Shown here: one piece after another, positions 37,871-49,400 of the stretch
Numbering within the stretch: the first letter of the stretch is position 1
How the letters are laid out: every line of letters starts with the position of its first letter
Source of the DNA: an uncultured Collinsella sp.
Lineage (GTDB): Bacteria > Actinomycetota > Coriobacteriia > Coriobacteriales > Coriobacteriaceae
DNA: 64,000 nucleotides
NCBI GenBank assembly: GCA_958435945.1
Contig: CAUBIC010000014.1
Location: forward strand, 1 to 64,000
Reading direction: 5' to 3'
Made by a program: the position numbers and the translations under genes
The notes under the pieces: generated by a model
Told to the model about the DNA's origin: nothing
Seen by the model: the letters and a program-made list of their open reading frames with translations, nothing else
The model's database searches: none

Positions 37871-37877
37871 TACGCTG

Positions 37878-37927
37878 GCCCCGCAGCCCTGTAGACCAAA
37901 ATCGTCTGCGGAGCCGTGGGGCTTTTT
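37878..37927 (+). terminator. terminator after the second LytTR regulator
   Basis: GCCCC/GGGGC (37878-37882, 37918-37922) with an inner GCAG/CTGC pairing, followed by TTTTT. Confidence 0.75.
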
Positions 37928-37964
37928 GCATGAATGCACCAAATCGTTTTGCGGAAGGGATCCC

Positions 37965-38432
37965 ATGAACAGTGCAAGCGCCAAGCGTATCGACATTATC
38001 TCAGACACCCACGGCTATCTTTCGCCTGCGCTCCTGGACGAGCTTAAGGGTGCGGATCTGATTATCCATGCCGGCGACCTTACGTCGGAGATGGACTACG
38101 AGCACCTGCGCACCATCGCCCCCGTGCGGGCCGTACTGGGTAACAACGATTACTACCGCGACTACGGCCCCGATGTAGACCGTCTTGCCCTCTTTACCTA
38201 CGAAGGCCTCAAATTCGCCGTAGCCCACTACCGCGAAGACCTTCCGGTGGGATCCGTAGACGTAGCCATCAACGGCCACACCCACGTAACCAAAGAAGCC
38301 CAAGTGGGCCGTTGCTTAGTCCTCAACCCGGGCAGCGCCAGCTACCCCAGAGGCACCCGAGGCCCCACCATGGCCAGAATGCTAGTAAAAGACGGCAAGA
38401 TCATAAGTACCAAGTTTATTGACCTAGACTAA
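37965..38432 (+). CDS. MJ0936/YfcE-type metallophosphodiesterase
   Basis: A 155-residue calcineurin-like phosphoesterase. Metal-binding motifs are in order: ISDTHG, HAGDLT, GNND, and the His pair in INGHTHV, ending with LNPGSASYPR. Family members hydrolyse phosphodiesters in vitro; cellular substrates are mostly unknown. The start at 37965 has GGAAGGG upstream. Codon use shifts in the last third to A-ending codons and away from the C/G bias of the first part, a small oddity. A strong terminator follows. Confidence 0.94.
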   Translation: MNSASAKRIDIISDTHGYLSPALLDELKGADLIIHAGDLTSEMDYEHLRTIAPVRAVLGNNDYYRDYGPDVDRLALFTYEGLKFAVAHYREDLPVGSVDVAINGHTHVTKEAQVGRCLVLNPGSASYPRGTRGPTMARMLVKDGKIISTKFIDLD

Positions 38433-38439
38433 CCGCAAC

Positions 38440-38474
38440 AAAAACGGGGAATGCACAATGCGTCCCCCGTTTTT
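38440..38474 (+). terminator. terminator of the phosphodiesterase gene
   Basis: A ten-base stem AAAAACGGGG/CCCCGTTTTT (38440-38449 with 38465-38474) with a T-tract, working in either direction. Confidence 0.9.
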
Positions 38475-38590
38475 CTTTAAGCCAAAGGCCGAAGTTCAAC
38501 AAGATCCATCAGACCAACCCCGCCGAAGAGCACGCGGGCTAGCCGCGCAGCGGCGCACGCCCGCAAAACTGGTTGAATAATGTGACGGCA

Positions 38591-38733
38591 GGGAGGGTCT
38601 CCGGGGCTGAGGGCGGGGGTTAAGTTTGTCGCGAGTTCCGCACGCAAAGGAAAGCACTTAATGTGCTTTCCGTCTTGCGCAGGACTGTAGAGCAGCAAAC
38701 TTAACCCCCGCCCTCAGCCCCGGAGACCCTCCC
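38591..38733. repeat. 38-bp perfect inverted repeat with hairpin apex
   Basis: Arms at 38591-38628 and 38696-38733 are exact complements. The interior carries a second hairpin GGAAAGCAC/GTGCTTTCC (38649-38671). It lies alone between the phosphodiesterase gene and tRNA-Asp; the rest of this 410-base gap shows no gene. Confidence 0.88.
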
Positions 38734-38766
38734 GGATGTCCCCGAAAAATTTTTTCAAAAAAGTTG

Positions 38767-38796
38767 TTGCGCGTCGGACAGACTTCTGTGTATACT
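38767..38796 (+). promoter_or_regulatory. tRNA-Asp promoter
   Basis: TTGCGC (38767-38772), an 18-base spacer and TATACT (38791-38796), about 46 bases before the mature tRNA end. The flanking DNA is AT-rich. Confidence 0.75.
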
Positions 38797-38842
38797 AATC
38801 CCCGCAGCGCACGCGAGCGGAAACAAACGCGAACGTCTGCCT

Positions 38843-38920
<78 letters not shown>

Positions 38921-38928
38921 ACGCAATT

Positions 38929-38957
38929 AAAGCCACGTCTTCGGACGTGGCTTTTTG
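38929..38957 (+). terminator. tRNA-Asp terminator
   Basis: A ten-base stem (38930-38939 with 38944-38953) around a TTCG tetraloop, followed by a T-tract. Confidence 0.92.
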
Positions 38958-39264
38958 CGTTTAATAGGCCATCGATCTTACGCGCCCCTTTATCAAAATC
39001 ACCGCATTTGCAACGAGCGAGCCAGCCTTTACTGATATATGCGTTCAAACAGGGGGTTTGTTGCGCAACATCTGTTCAATGAAGCAGGGGGTTAGGCTAT
39101 ACTATATTTCACTGTAGGCCGTACCTGATTCAGCCAGTCTTCAAGTGCGGCATTCAGTGGACACCCAATTTATAATTTGGTTGTTCAGGCGGTCATTTGG
39201 CGTCTCGACACAAGCTCGGCCCCGGAGCTCGTTCGAGCTGTTCGTATTCCTTGAAAGGGGAAAC
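38958..39264 (+). promoter_or_regulatory. rrf2-mutY upstream region with palindrome and promoter
   Basis: A perfect TGTTGCGCAACA palindrome (39059-39070) lies just ahead of a promoter-like TTCAAT (39075-39080), 17-base spacer and TATACT (39098-39103). About 160 bases of leader precede the Rrf2 start codon; nothing else is recognised in it. Confidence 0.6.
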
Positions 39265-39750
39265 ATGGACATATCGAGGAAGACTGATTATGCCCTTCGC
39301 ATGCTTGCGATGCTTGCCGAGGAGCCGGAGCGGTTGCTTTCTGTTCGCACTGCTGCCGAAGAGGTCAATGTTCCGTATTCGTTTGCCCGTTCGATCCAAC
39401 ACGGTTTGGTCCAGGCCGGCATTGTGGAGAGCCTGCGTGGTGTTCATGGCGGCATGCGCCTTAAGGTGAGTCCCGACGATGTCACGATCCGTCAGGTTGT
39501 AGAGGCCGTTCAGGGTCCCATGGTTATGAACGACTGCACCGCGCCCGATGGTGACTGTGCGCGCATGGGCACGTGCTGCTATCATCCCCTGTGGGCCGGA
39601 GCCCAGGCGCTGATGCGCGACTATCTCGATTCCGTTTCGCTCGGCGATATCGTCGCCCATCGCCAGTTCCCGGCTGTCGATCCCAAGTTCGCCGATCGCG
39701 ATGCGTTTCCCGAGTACGCCGCCTGCGCGTACGCTTGCCGGGAGGAATAG
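39265..39750 (+). CDS. Rrf2-family transcriptional regulator
   Basis: A 161-residue winged-helix regulator. The N-terminus MDISRKTDYALRML and the recognition region VPYSFARSIQHGLVQAGIVES are typical of Rrf2. A Cys cluster (NDCTAPDGDC, MGTCCYH) resembles the Fe-S ligands of IscR/NsrR/RsrR, so redox or Fe-S sensing is likely. No isc or suf genes adjoin it. The start at 39265 has GAAAGGGG upstream. The MutY-like gene starts 22 bases after its stop, suggesting a shared transcript and oxidative-stress control of repair (inference). Confidence 0.93.
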   Translation: MDISRKTDYALRMLAMLAEEPERLLSVRTAAEEVNVPYSFARSIQHGLVQAGIVESLRGVHGGMRLKVSPDDVTIRQVVEAVQGPMVMNDCTAPDGDCARMGTCCYHPLWAGAQALMRDYLDSVSLGDIVAHRQFPAVDPKFADRDAFPEYAACAYACREE

Positions 39751-39771
39751 CGCCGCATAAGGAGCATTACC

Positions 39772-40677
39772 ATGATTCAGGACCCCTTTCGTTCGATGAT
39801 TCGTTCGGAAGGGGTTCTGCGTTATCGCGACCTTCCGTGGCGCCGAACGCGCGACCCGTATATCATCTGGCTCTCCGAGGTCATGCTGCAGCAGACACAG
39901 GTGCCGCGCGTGGAGGCGCGCATGCCGGCGTGGCTCGATCGCTTTCCGACTGTCCAGGCTCTCGCCCAGGCTGCCCCTTCCGATGTCTTGGATGCGTGGC
40001 AGGGGATGGGCTACAATCGCCGCGCCCTGGCGCTTCACAGGGCTGCACAGTGCGTTGTGGAGGACTGGGATGGGGAGTTTCCGCGCGAGACGCACGATCT
40101 GGTCGCGCTGCCCGGCATTGGCCCGGCAACGGCGCAGGGCATCCGTTCGTTTGCATTCGATCTTCCGGGCGTGTATCTGGAGACCAATGTGCGCACGGTC
40201 TTTTTGCACCATTTCTTTCCCGATGTGCCGGCCGTTCCCGATCGCGAGCTGGTGCCGCTGATTCAAGCCGCCTGTCCGGCGGCCCCTGGTGCGGTGGCGG
40301 ATGAGATTGCGCCCTTTGCCGCGCCTCAAGACGATGCCGACACGCCGCGCGCGTGGTATTACGCGTTGCTGGATTACGGCGCGTATCTTAAAAAGACGCT
40401 GCCCAATCCGTCCAGGCGATCGGCGAACTATAGTCGGCAGTCCAAGTTTGAGGGCTCGCGTCGCCAAAAGCGCGCCCACATTGTGCGCATGCTGCTGGCA
40501 GCGCGCGATGGGCAGCCGGCAGGCATTACGCTCGATGAAGCCGTTGCAGGCGTTAACGAGATGGAGACGGCAGCAGGCCGAGAGCCGGTCGAACGCGAGC
40601 TGGTCGCAAGCATTCTTGCCGATTTGGAGCGCGAGGGCTTTTGCCGCTCCGAGGGTGATCGTTGGTTGAGTGTGTAG
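39772..40677 (+). CDS. MutY-like HhH-GPD DNA glycosylase lacking an Fe-S cluster
   Basis: A 301-residue protein. The N-terminal 215 residues match MutY: SEVMLQQTQV with the catalytic-type Glu36, a helix-hairpin-helix LPGIGPATAQGI and LETNVRTVF. Classical MutY removes adenine opposite 8-oxoguanine. Two departures are visible. The residue aligned with the essential Asp of LDGNV is Glu137, and the four Cys of the Fe-S loop are absent. The C-terminal 85 residues look like a small basic winged-helix rather than the NUDIX-like domain of MutY. It may be a distinct HhH-GPD subfamily; base specificity is open. AAGGAG precedes the start. Confidence 0.88.
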   Translation: MIQDPFRSMIRSEGVLRYRDLPWRRTRDPYIIWLSEVMLQQTQVPRVEARMPAWLDRFPTVQALAQAAPSDVLDAWQGMGYNRRALALHRAAQCVVEDWDGEFPRETHDLVALPGIGPATAQGIRSFAFDLPGVYLETNVRTVFLHHFFPDVPAVPDRELVPLIQAACPAAPGAVADEIAPFAAPQDDADTPRAWYYALLDYGAYLKKTLPNPSRRSANYSRQSKFEGSRRQKRAHIVRMLLAARDGQPAGITLDEAVAGVNEMETAAGREPVERELVASILADLEREGFCRSEGDRWLSV

Positions 40678-40791
40678 CCCGCCCAAATCTGAAGAACGGG
40701 ATTGTAAGGTTTAAATTCGCGGCTTGAGGGCATCCTAAAGACAAGGTCGCTCAAAGCCTATGGGCGGCACGTGTTGAAGGGAAGTACACCT

Positions 40792-41331
40792 ATGGATTTT
40801 GAGAACTCTCAGACCAAGAAGAACCTCGAGACCGCTTTTGCCGGTGAGTCCCAGGCACACACCAAGTATCGCTACTATGCATCCAAGGCCAAAAAGGACG
40901 GCTACGTTCAGATCTCGAATATCTTTGCCGAGACGGCGGGCAACGAGTCCGAGCATGCCAAGCTGTGGTTTAAGTATCTGCACGACGGCGCCGTTCCGGG
41001 CACTCTGGACAACCTGCGTGACGCCGCCACGGGCGAGAACTATGAGTGGACCACGATGTATGACGAGTTTGCCAAGACCGCCGAAGAGGAGGGCTTTGCC
41101 GAGATCGCCGAGAAGTTCCGCGGCGTCGGCGCCGTGGAGAAGGCTCACGAGGAGCGCTACAACAAGCTCGTCGAGCGCATTGAATCGGGCGAGGTGTTTG
41201 AGCGCGAGGGCGTAAAGGTGTGGAAGTGCCTGAACTGCGGGCACCTGCATGTTGGTGCCGAGGCACCCGAGGTGTGCCCGGTGTGCAACCACCCGAAGGC
41301 GTACTTTGAGGAGCAGGTGGTGAACTACTAG
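40792..41331 (+). CDS. rubrerythrin
   Basis: Non-haem diiron peroxidase of anaerobes that reduces hydrogen peroxide. The 179-residue chain has a ferritin-like four-helix domain with Glu ligands (AGESQAHTKYR, AETAGNESEHAKLW, KAHEERYNK) and a C-terminal rubredoxin domain with two CxxC pairs (WKCLNCGH, EVCPVCNH). The start at 40792 has GAAGGGA upstream. It follows the Rrf2/MutY-like pair by about 115 bases, grouping oxidative-stress functions. Confidence 0.97.
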   Translation: MDFENSQTKKNLETAFAGESQAHTKYRYYASKAKKDGYVQISNIFAETAGNESEHAKLWFKYLHDGAVPGTLDNLRDAATGENYEWTTMYDEFAKTAEEEGFAEIAEKFRGVGAVEKAHEERYNKLVERIESGEVFEREGVKVWKCLNCGHLHVGAEAPEVCPVCNHPKAYFEEQVVNY

Positions 41332-41350
41332 CGCGTGGCGCTGGCTGCTG

Positions 41351-41440
41351 CGGAGCGCAGGGCGGGGAAATACCTTTCCCTCTCGCTCACGGCTCCGCAG
41401 GGTCGCGCGAGGCAAAGGTATTTCCCCGCCCTGCGCTCCG
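41351..41440. repeat. 27-bp perfect inverted repeat
   Basis: Arms 41351-41377 and 41414-41440 are exact complements around a 36-base loop that itself contains a CCTC/GAGG-type pairing. It begins 20 bases after the rubrerythrin stop. Confidence 0.87.
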
Positions 41441-41771
41441 GCTTCGGGTCGTCGCGTGCTCGTTACTGAAAAGCTGATTAGAAGTTTGTGTGCCGCCCCT
41501 TATGGGGCGGCACGTTTTGTTTGGGGTCCCTGTCTTCACAATTTCCGTCAAGCTTTTGGTCAGCTTTTGGTTAGTTGGCGGGTTGGTGGAAGGGCAAAAG
41601 ATCATTCGACAAAAAAGCTCAGAGAAAGTGCTGGTAGGGGAGTTGTTGAGGTTTTCGACAGCTTTTGTCAACAAGAAACTTTGCAGCTATTGCCACGGAT
41701 TGCGTTGCCGTGGCCTTGGCGGTGCGGGATGCTGGGCGCAAGCATCGAATGCTCCGATTGAGGAGGCCAAC
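41441..41771. other. gap after rubrerythrin: terminator and AT-richer leader
   Basis: A terminator GTGCCGCCCC/GGGGCGGCAC with loop TTAT and GTTTTG lies at 41490-41518. Beyond it are short direct repeats of AGCTTTTGGT near 41550 and related GACA...GCTTTTGTC sequence near 41605-41675. No gene is seen before 41772. Confidence 0.6.
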
Positions 41772-42194
41772 ATGGATCTGTTTCTTGAGACCCCGCAGCA
41801 ACAAGCCGAGCGCATGTTGCGCCAGCAGCAACGGCTTATGGAGATGCAAATGCAAGGGGCGGCCGTCCAGCCTCCTGCGCAAAACGCCGTGCCCGCGGTA
41901 TCGCCTGCGGGTGAGGTAGACCCAGGAGCCTATTCCGTACAGCAGGATTCATATGCCCAGGAGCTCGCGTTCGATAAACGTCGTGCGCGCCACCGTCGCT
42001 GGGTCCAGCGCCTGCGTACGCTGGCGATGATCGTGCTGATCCCGTTGGGGCTCGCGGCAATCTTCTTGGCCTCATATGCCCTCACGTGCATTCTCAACGG
42101 CGCCTCGCCCAGCGAGGTGCTTGAGCACTTGGCGGCTCTCGGCCAGCGTCTAGGCGATGTCATAACAACCGTCCGCGCCGGCTGGGAGAGTTAG
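41772..42194 (+). CDS. hypothetical small membrane protein
   Basis: A 140-residue protein with no recognised family. The first 85 residues are Gln/Met/Pro-rich and hydrophilic, followed by a basic stretch (DKRRARHRRWVQRLR), one strong membrane helix at about 90-115 and a short amphipathic tail. GAGGAGG upstream of 41772 decides the start, although the frame is open 280 bases further left. It is probably a single-pass protein with a cytosolic N-terminus. Confidence 0.7.
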   Translation: MDLFLETPQQQAERMLRQQQRLMEMQMQGAAVQPPAQNAVPAVSPAGEVDPGAYSVQQDSYAQELAFDKRRARHRRWVQRLRTLAMIVLIPLGLAAIFLASYALTCILNGASPSEVLEHLAALGQRLGDVITTVRAGWES

Positions 42195-42317
42195 CGTTTT
42201 AGTACCTGTGGCCCAAAATCCATTTGTCCGATTGCCATGTGACGTCCGGTGCGTGTGGCGGGGTAAGATTGATCGCGGTTTTGATTGATGGTCGATTGGG
42301 TTTGTTGGGCGGAGTCT

Positions 42318-43673
42318 ATGTCTGCTATTGATATTGCGCTTGTTGTGATCGCCTTGGCGGCGGTGGGGGTTGCTGTGGCTTGTGCCCTGCAGCTTAAGGG
42401 CCTTCGTGCCGAGCTGCAGGAGCGCGGCGATAGCGGGGCAGAGATGCTGACTGCGCTCGAGCAGGCCAACAACGCGCTCGACACCCTGAACGTCGCGTTG
42501 GCAGAAACCCGCCGTACGGCAAATGCCATCGCGCAGCAGCAGACGACCGATGCGGCCGTAGGGCAGCAGCGCTACCTGACCATCGCGCGTGAGTTCTCGC
42601 AGGCTGGCGACCGTATGGATGACCTGCGCCGCGAGACGGCCCAACAGCTCGGTGCCAACCGCGAGGGCATCGAGCACCGCTTGGACAAGGTGCGCGAGAC
42701 GGTCGATGCCCAGCTGGGCGCCATCCGCAAGGACAACAACGTGCAGCTCGATCAGATGCGCGCGACGGTGGACGAGAAACTCTCCCGCACGCTCAACGAT
42801 CGCCTGTCTGCATCGTTTAAGCAGGTGAGCGACCAGCTCGAGGCTGTGTACAAGGGTTTGGGCGATATGCAGTCCATTGCCACCGGCGTGGGCGACCTCA
42901 AACGCGTGCTGGGCAATGTAAAAGCGCGTGGCATTTTGGGCGAGGTGCAGTTGGGTGCAATCCTGGCGGACATCCTTACGCCCGACCAGTATCTGGAAAA
43001 CGTCGCCACCAAGCCCGGCGCCTCGGAGCGCGTTGAGTTTGCCGTCAAGCTGCCGGTAGACGAGGGCGATCCCGTGCTGCTGCCGATCGACTCCAAATTC
43101 CCGGGCGACGCGTACGAGCATTTGCTCGACGCCCAGGAGTCGGGTGACGCTGAGGCCGTCGCCGCAGCGCGCAAGACGCTCGATATGATGGTAAAGCGTG
43201 AGGCAAAGGACATCTGCGAAAAGTACCTGAGCGTGCCCGCGACCACCAATTTTGGCATCATGTTCGTTCCGTTTGAGGGGCTGTACGCCGAGGTCGTCAG
43301 CCGCCCCGGGCTTATCGAGACCCTGGGCCGCGACTATCACGTCAACGTTGCCGGCCCCAGCACCATGGCGGCCATCCTCAACAGTCTGCAGATGAGCTAC
43401 CAGACGTTTAGACTGCAAAAACGCACCGATGACGTGCTGCGTGTGCTCTCTGCTGTCAAGGCCGAGCTGCCGCGCTATCAGGCGGCGCTGCGCCGCGCCC
43501 AGCAGCAGATCGAGACCGCGGGTAAAACGGTCGAGGGCATCATCACCACGCGCACCAACGTTATGGAGCGCAAGCTCAAGGATATCGATGCGCTGGAAGA
43601 TGCCGGGGAGGCCGACGCGATCTTGGGGCTCACGTCCGCGAGCCTGCTCGCAGACCAAAAAGACGAGGACTAG
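42318..43673 (+). CDS. rmuC: DNA recombination protein RmuC
   Basis: A 451-residue member of the RmuC family, which limits inversions at short inverted repeats in E. coli. It has one N-terminal membrane helix, a long coiled coil (about 30-200) and a nuclease-like C-terminal domain with AVKLP, PIDSKFPGDAY and MFVPFEGLYAEV. GGAG lies close to the ATG at 42318. It is of interest here because this window is rich in inverted repeats. Confidence 0.95.
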   Translation: MSAIDIALVVIALAAVGVAVACALQLKGLRAELQERGDSGAEMLTALEQANNALDTLNVALAETRRTANAIAQQQTTDAAVGQQRYLTIAREFSQAGDRMDDLRRETAQQLGANREGIEHRLDKVRETVDAQLGAIRKDNNVQLDQMRATVDEKLSRTLNDRLSASFKQVSDQLEAVYKGLGDMQSIATGVGDLKRVLGNVKARGILGEVQLGAILADILTPDQYLENVATKPGASERVEFAVKLPVDEGDPVLLPIDSKFPGDAYEHLLDAQESGDAEAVAAARKTLDMMVKREAKDICEKYLSVPATTNFGIMFVPFEGLYAEVVSRPGLIETLGRDYHVNVAGPSTMAAILNSLQMSYQTFRLQKRTDDVLRVLSAVKAELPRYQAALRRAQQQIETAGKTVEGIITTRTNVMERKLKDIDALEDAGEADAILGLTSASLLADQKDED

Positions 43674-43796
43674 CTGCATCTGACGGCGGGGCGCTTGCGC
43701 AAGCACGGCGCGGGCGCTTTTCGCATCGTGCTTGCCTGGAGTGCGCTTTAGTGTGCAACAATGGCGTTTCGCCCTATCAGACGCGAAAGGAAGCCC

Positions 43797-45599
<1,803 letters not shown>

Positions 45600-45662
45600 A
45601 GACCCCATACGTGGGACAATCGTGCCCATAGGTTTGTTATGCCGCTGAGCCGAGGAGTCGTT

Positions 45663-46328
45663 ATGCCACGCGAGACCAATGCCGCCAAACGCGAGCGCGC
45701 CGTTGAGGTGTGCGAGCGCCTTAACCGTCGCTATGGCCCGGTCGAGTGCTTTTTGGACCATGAGAATCCCTTTAGGCTGCTCATCGCGGTGCTACTCTCG
45801 GCGCAGACGACCGACGCGCAGGTCAACAAAGTGACGCCGAAGCTGTTTTCCCAGTGGCCCACGCCCGAGGCCATGGCGGGGGCGAGCGTGGCCGATGTGG
45901 CCGATACCATTAAGTCGCTTGGCTTTTATAAGAGTAAGGCCAAACACGCCGTGGAGGCCGCGCAGATGATCGTCGCCGATTACGGTGGCGAGGTGCCGGC
46001 CGACATGAAGGAGCTCGTCAAACTGCCGGGTGTGGGGCGTAAAACGGCGAACATCGTGCTCAACGTGGGGTTTGGCATTGTCGAGGGCATCGCGGTCGAT
46101 ACACACGTCAACCGCATCGCGCACCGCCTGATGCTGAGCCCCAAGACGCATGCCAAGGAGCCGCTCAAGACCGAGCAAGATCTGCTCAAGATTTTGCCGC
46201 ACGAGTATTGGGAGTCGGTCAACCACCAGTGGATCACCTTTGGCCGCGAGGTCTGCGACGCCCGCAAGCCTAAGTGCGACGAGTGTCCGCTGGCGGATTT
46301 GTGTCCCAGCGTGCGCGTGGCGGGGTAG
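45663..46328 (+). CDS. nth: endonuclease III
   Basis: Bifunctional DNA glycosylase/AP lyase for oxidised pyrimidines. The 221-residue product has the helix-hairpin-helix LPGVGRKTAN with catalytic Lys127, Asp146 in AVDTHV, and the Fe-S motif C-x6-C-x2-C-x5-C near the C-terminus, all intact, in contrast to the MutY-like protein at 39772. GAGGAG precedes the ATG at 45663. Confidence 0.97.
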   Translation: MPRETNAAKRERAVEVCERLNRRYGPVECFLDHENPFRLLIAVLLSAQTTDAQVNKVTPKLFSQWPTPEAMAGASVADVADTIKSLGFYKSKAKHAVEAAQMIVADYGGEVPADMKELVKLPGVGRKTANIVLNVGFGIVEGIAVDTHVNRIAHRLMLSPKTHAKEPLKTEQDLLKILPHEYWESVNHQWITFGREVCDARKPKCDECPLADLCPSVRVAG

Positions 46329-46432
46329 GGCGGAACGCATTTTCGTCTGGCGTTTTTTGCGGGGCTGGGTTTGCCCTTGAGCCGGAGTCCTCTCCATGCG
46401 TTACCATGACAGACAATGTATTTGACGTACGA

Positions 46433-46460
46433 CCCGCCGAGCTTGCCCCGGCGGGCTTTT
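46433..46460 (+). terminator. nth terminator, 26 bases before mfd
   Basis: CCCGCCG/CGGCGGG-type stem (46433-46439 with 46449-46455) followed by CTTTTGG. The mfd start lies at 46486, so mfd either has a promoter nested here or depends on read-through. Confidence 0.7.
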
Positions 46461-46485
46461 GGCGTTGCAATGCCGGAGGAACAGC

Positions 46486-49400
46486 ATGCTCATTCACCGT
46501 ATAGCCGCGCAGCTCTACACTGCCGAGGCCTTGCAGACCGTCGAGGCCGGACTCGATGCTGGCGAGGACGTGACGCTGGCTGTGTCGCAGTCGGGCCGCA
46601 CGCTTATGGCGGCCGCCCAGTTTGCGCGCCGTCCGCGCCCGACGGTCTACATTGTGAGTGGCGAGGATGCGGCCGAACGCGCCGCGCGTAGCCTTGCCGC
46701 CTACGTGGGCCTGGCGCACGTGTGCCGTTTTCCCGAGCGCAAGGACTATCCGTGGCGCGAGCAGGCGCCCGACGACGCCGTGGTGGCGCAGCGCTGCGAG
46801 GCCCTGGGACGCATCGTGCGCGGCGACAACTGCATCATGGTTGCCTCGGCCCGCGCGCTGCTGCGTTGCGTGCCGCCGGTCGAGAGCCGCTACTGGGAGT
46901 CCACTACTTTTGCGGTGGGCGAGGAGATTCCTTTTGACGAGGTGCCGCAGCGCTTGGTGGGCATGGGCTACACCAATGCCGGCGCCGCCGATGCGCCCGG
47001 CTTGTTTCGCGTTCACGGCGACACCGTCGAGGTGTTCCCCGCACAGGAAAAGGCACCCGTGCGCATCGAGTTCTTCGGCGACGAGATTGACCGCATCCGC
47101 CGCATGGTGAGCTCCACGGGCCAAACCATCGGCAACGAGGACAGTATCGAGATCTTCCCCTGCCGTGAGCTGGCGCTTACCGACGATGCCGTTCACAACA
47201 TGCACGTGGCGCTCTACCGCGCAAGCCAGGACGACAGCAAGCTGGCGGCGCTGCTCGAGATGGTGGATGCGCGCATCGTCACGCCCGAGCTCGACCGCTT
47301 TTTGCCGGTGATGTACGGCCAGACCGTGAGCCCGCTGGCGCACGTGAGCGGCAAGGCGCTCGTGGTTTTGTCCGAGCCGCGCTCGCTGTTCGACGATTGC
47401 CTGCGCGCCTACGAGGATATCGAGGCCCGTGCCGGCGAGGCGGGGATTGACCGTCTAGACGGCTTGTACGTGCGCGCTCAACAGCTCGATTTTGGTGCCC
47501 AGCAGCGCTTGAACTACGTAAGCCTCATCCGTGCCGGCGGTGCAGTGACGGCCGAGCTCAAGATTGAGCAGCCTGCTATCGCAGGCTCGGACAACCGTTT
47601 TATGACGCGCGTTCAGGAAGTCGTGGGTAAGCGCTACGCCTGCGTGTTCGCCATTCCCGATCGTGGCGCGCGCGAGTCGATGGAGCTCACCTTTGGCGAT
47701 GAGGGCATTACCTTTGAGGAGTCGCTGACCGCGGCGCCCGAAAATGCCGGCGTCATTGGCGAGCACGTACGCGTGGCAGCGGCAGATTCTGCCGACCGTG
47801 CCGCACGCCAGGAGGCCCACGCTTCCATTCGCGAGCGTAAGGTCGACGCGCTCAACGCCCGCTCGCTCGAGGCGGGCGCGGCCCAGGCTGCCGCCGGTGC
47901 CGCCGTGCCCACCATCTCGCGCGGACGCGTGACCTTTGTCGATGCCGCTCTGCCGCAGGGCGTGGTGGTGCCCGATGCCAACCTGGCCGTGTTCTCGATC
48001 GCCGACCTCAACGCCCGCATGGACGCCAACCGCGCGCGCAGTCGCCGCAAGGTGGACATTACGCAGATCACGTTCCCGTTTAAGCCGGGCGACTACGTGG
48101 TGCACGCTACCCACGGTATCGCGCTCTTTAGCGAGATCGCGCGCCAGGAAGTGGGCGGCAAGGAGCGCGACTACTTTTTGCTGGAATATGCCGACGGCGA
48201 CAAGCTCTACGTGCCGCTCGAGCAGGTCGACCGCATTACGCGCTACGTCGGTCCCGACGGCGATAAACCGCGCTTGACCAGGCTCAATACCGCCGACTGG
48301 ACGCGTGCCACCAATAAGGCGCGCAAGAATGCCAAAAAACTGGCGTTTGACCTGGTCGACCTGTATACGCGCCGCTCGTCGATTACCGGTATCGCCTGTC
48401 CGCCCGATACGCCCGAGCAGATCGAGATGGAGGAGAGCTTCCCTTACGACGAGACACGCGACCAGCTGGAGGCCATCGCCGACATTAAGGCCGACATGGA
48501 GGCGCCCAAGCCCATGGACCGTCTGCTGTGCGGCGACGTGGGCTTTGGCAAGACCGAGGTTGCCCTGCGCGCGGCGTTTAAGTGTGTGGACTCCGGCCGC
48601 CAGGTCATGGTGCTCTGCCCCACGACCATTCTGGCCCAGCAGCACTACGAGACGTTCTTTGAGCGTTTTGCCCCGTTTGGCCTTGAGGTCGAGGTGCTCA
48701 GCCGCTTCCGCACGCCGGCACAGCAGAAGCGCGCGCTCAAGGCGTTTGCCGAGGGCACGATCGATGTGCTCATCGGCACGCACCGTCTGCTTTCGGCCGA
48801 TGTGAACCCCAAGAACCTGGGCCTGGTGATTATCGACGAGGAACAGCGCTTTGGCGTGCAGCACAAGGAGCAGCTCAAGAACCTGCGCGAGCAGATTGAC
48901 GTGCTTACGCTTTCGGCAACGCCGATTCCGCGAACCATGCAGATGGCCACGAGCGGCGTGCGCGACATGAGCCTGATCACCACGCCGCCGACTGGGCGTC
49001 GTCCCGTGATCGTGCACGTGGGGGAGTACGACCCCGATGTGGTGAGCGCGGCGATTCGCCTGGAGGTGGGTCGCGGCGGCCAGGTGTACTACGTGTCCAA
49101 CCGCGTCAAGACCATCGACGACGCCGTGGCGCGCGTGCACGAGGCCGCGCCCGAGGCGCGCGTGGGCGTGGCGCACGGCAAGATGAGCCCGCGCGAGGTC
49201 GAGGACGTGATGATCGAGTTCGCGACCAAAAAGATCGACGTGCTCATCGCCACGACCATCGTGGAGAGCGGTATCGACAACGCGACCGCCAACACACTGA
49301 TCATCGAGGACTCGCAGCGCCTGGGTCTGGCGCAGCTCTACCAGCTCAAGGGCCGTGTGGGTCGCTCTGCCACGCAGGCCTATGCGTACTTTATGTTCCC

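Noticed and set aside
38591..38733. Terminal inverted repeats of an insertion sequence
   Set aside because: The 67-base interior cannot encode a transposase and no target-site duplication is visible. A non-autonomous element remains possible and is covered under findings.
39772..40677. MutY-like gene as a decaying pseudogene
   Set aside because: The frame is intact, with a good ribosome site and conserved helix-hairpin-helix. The altered residues look like a subfamily trait rather than decay.
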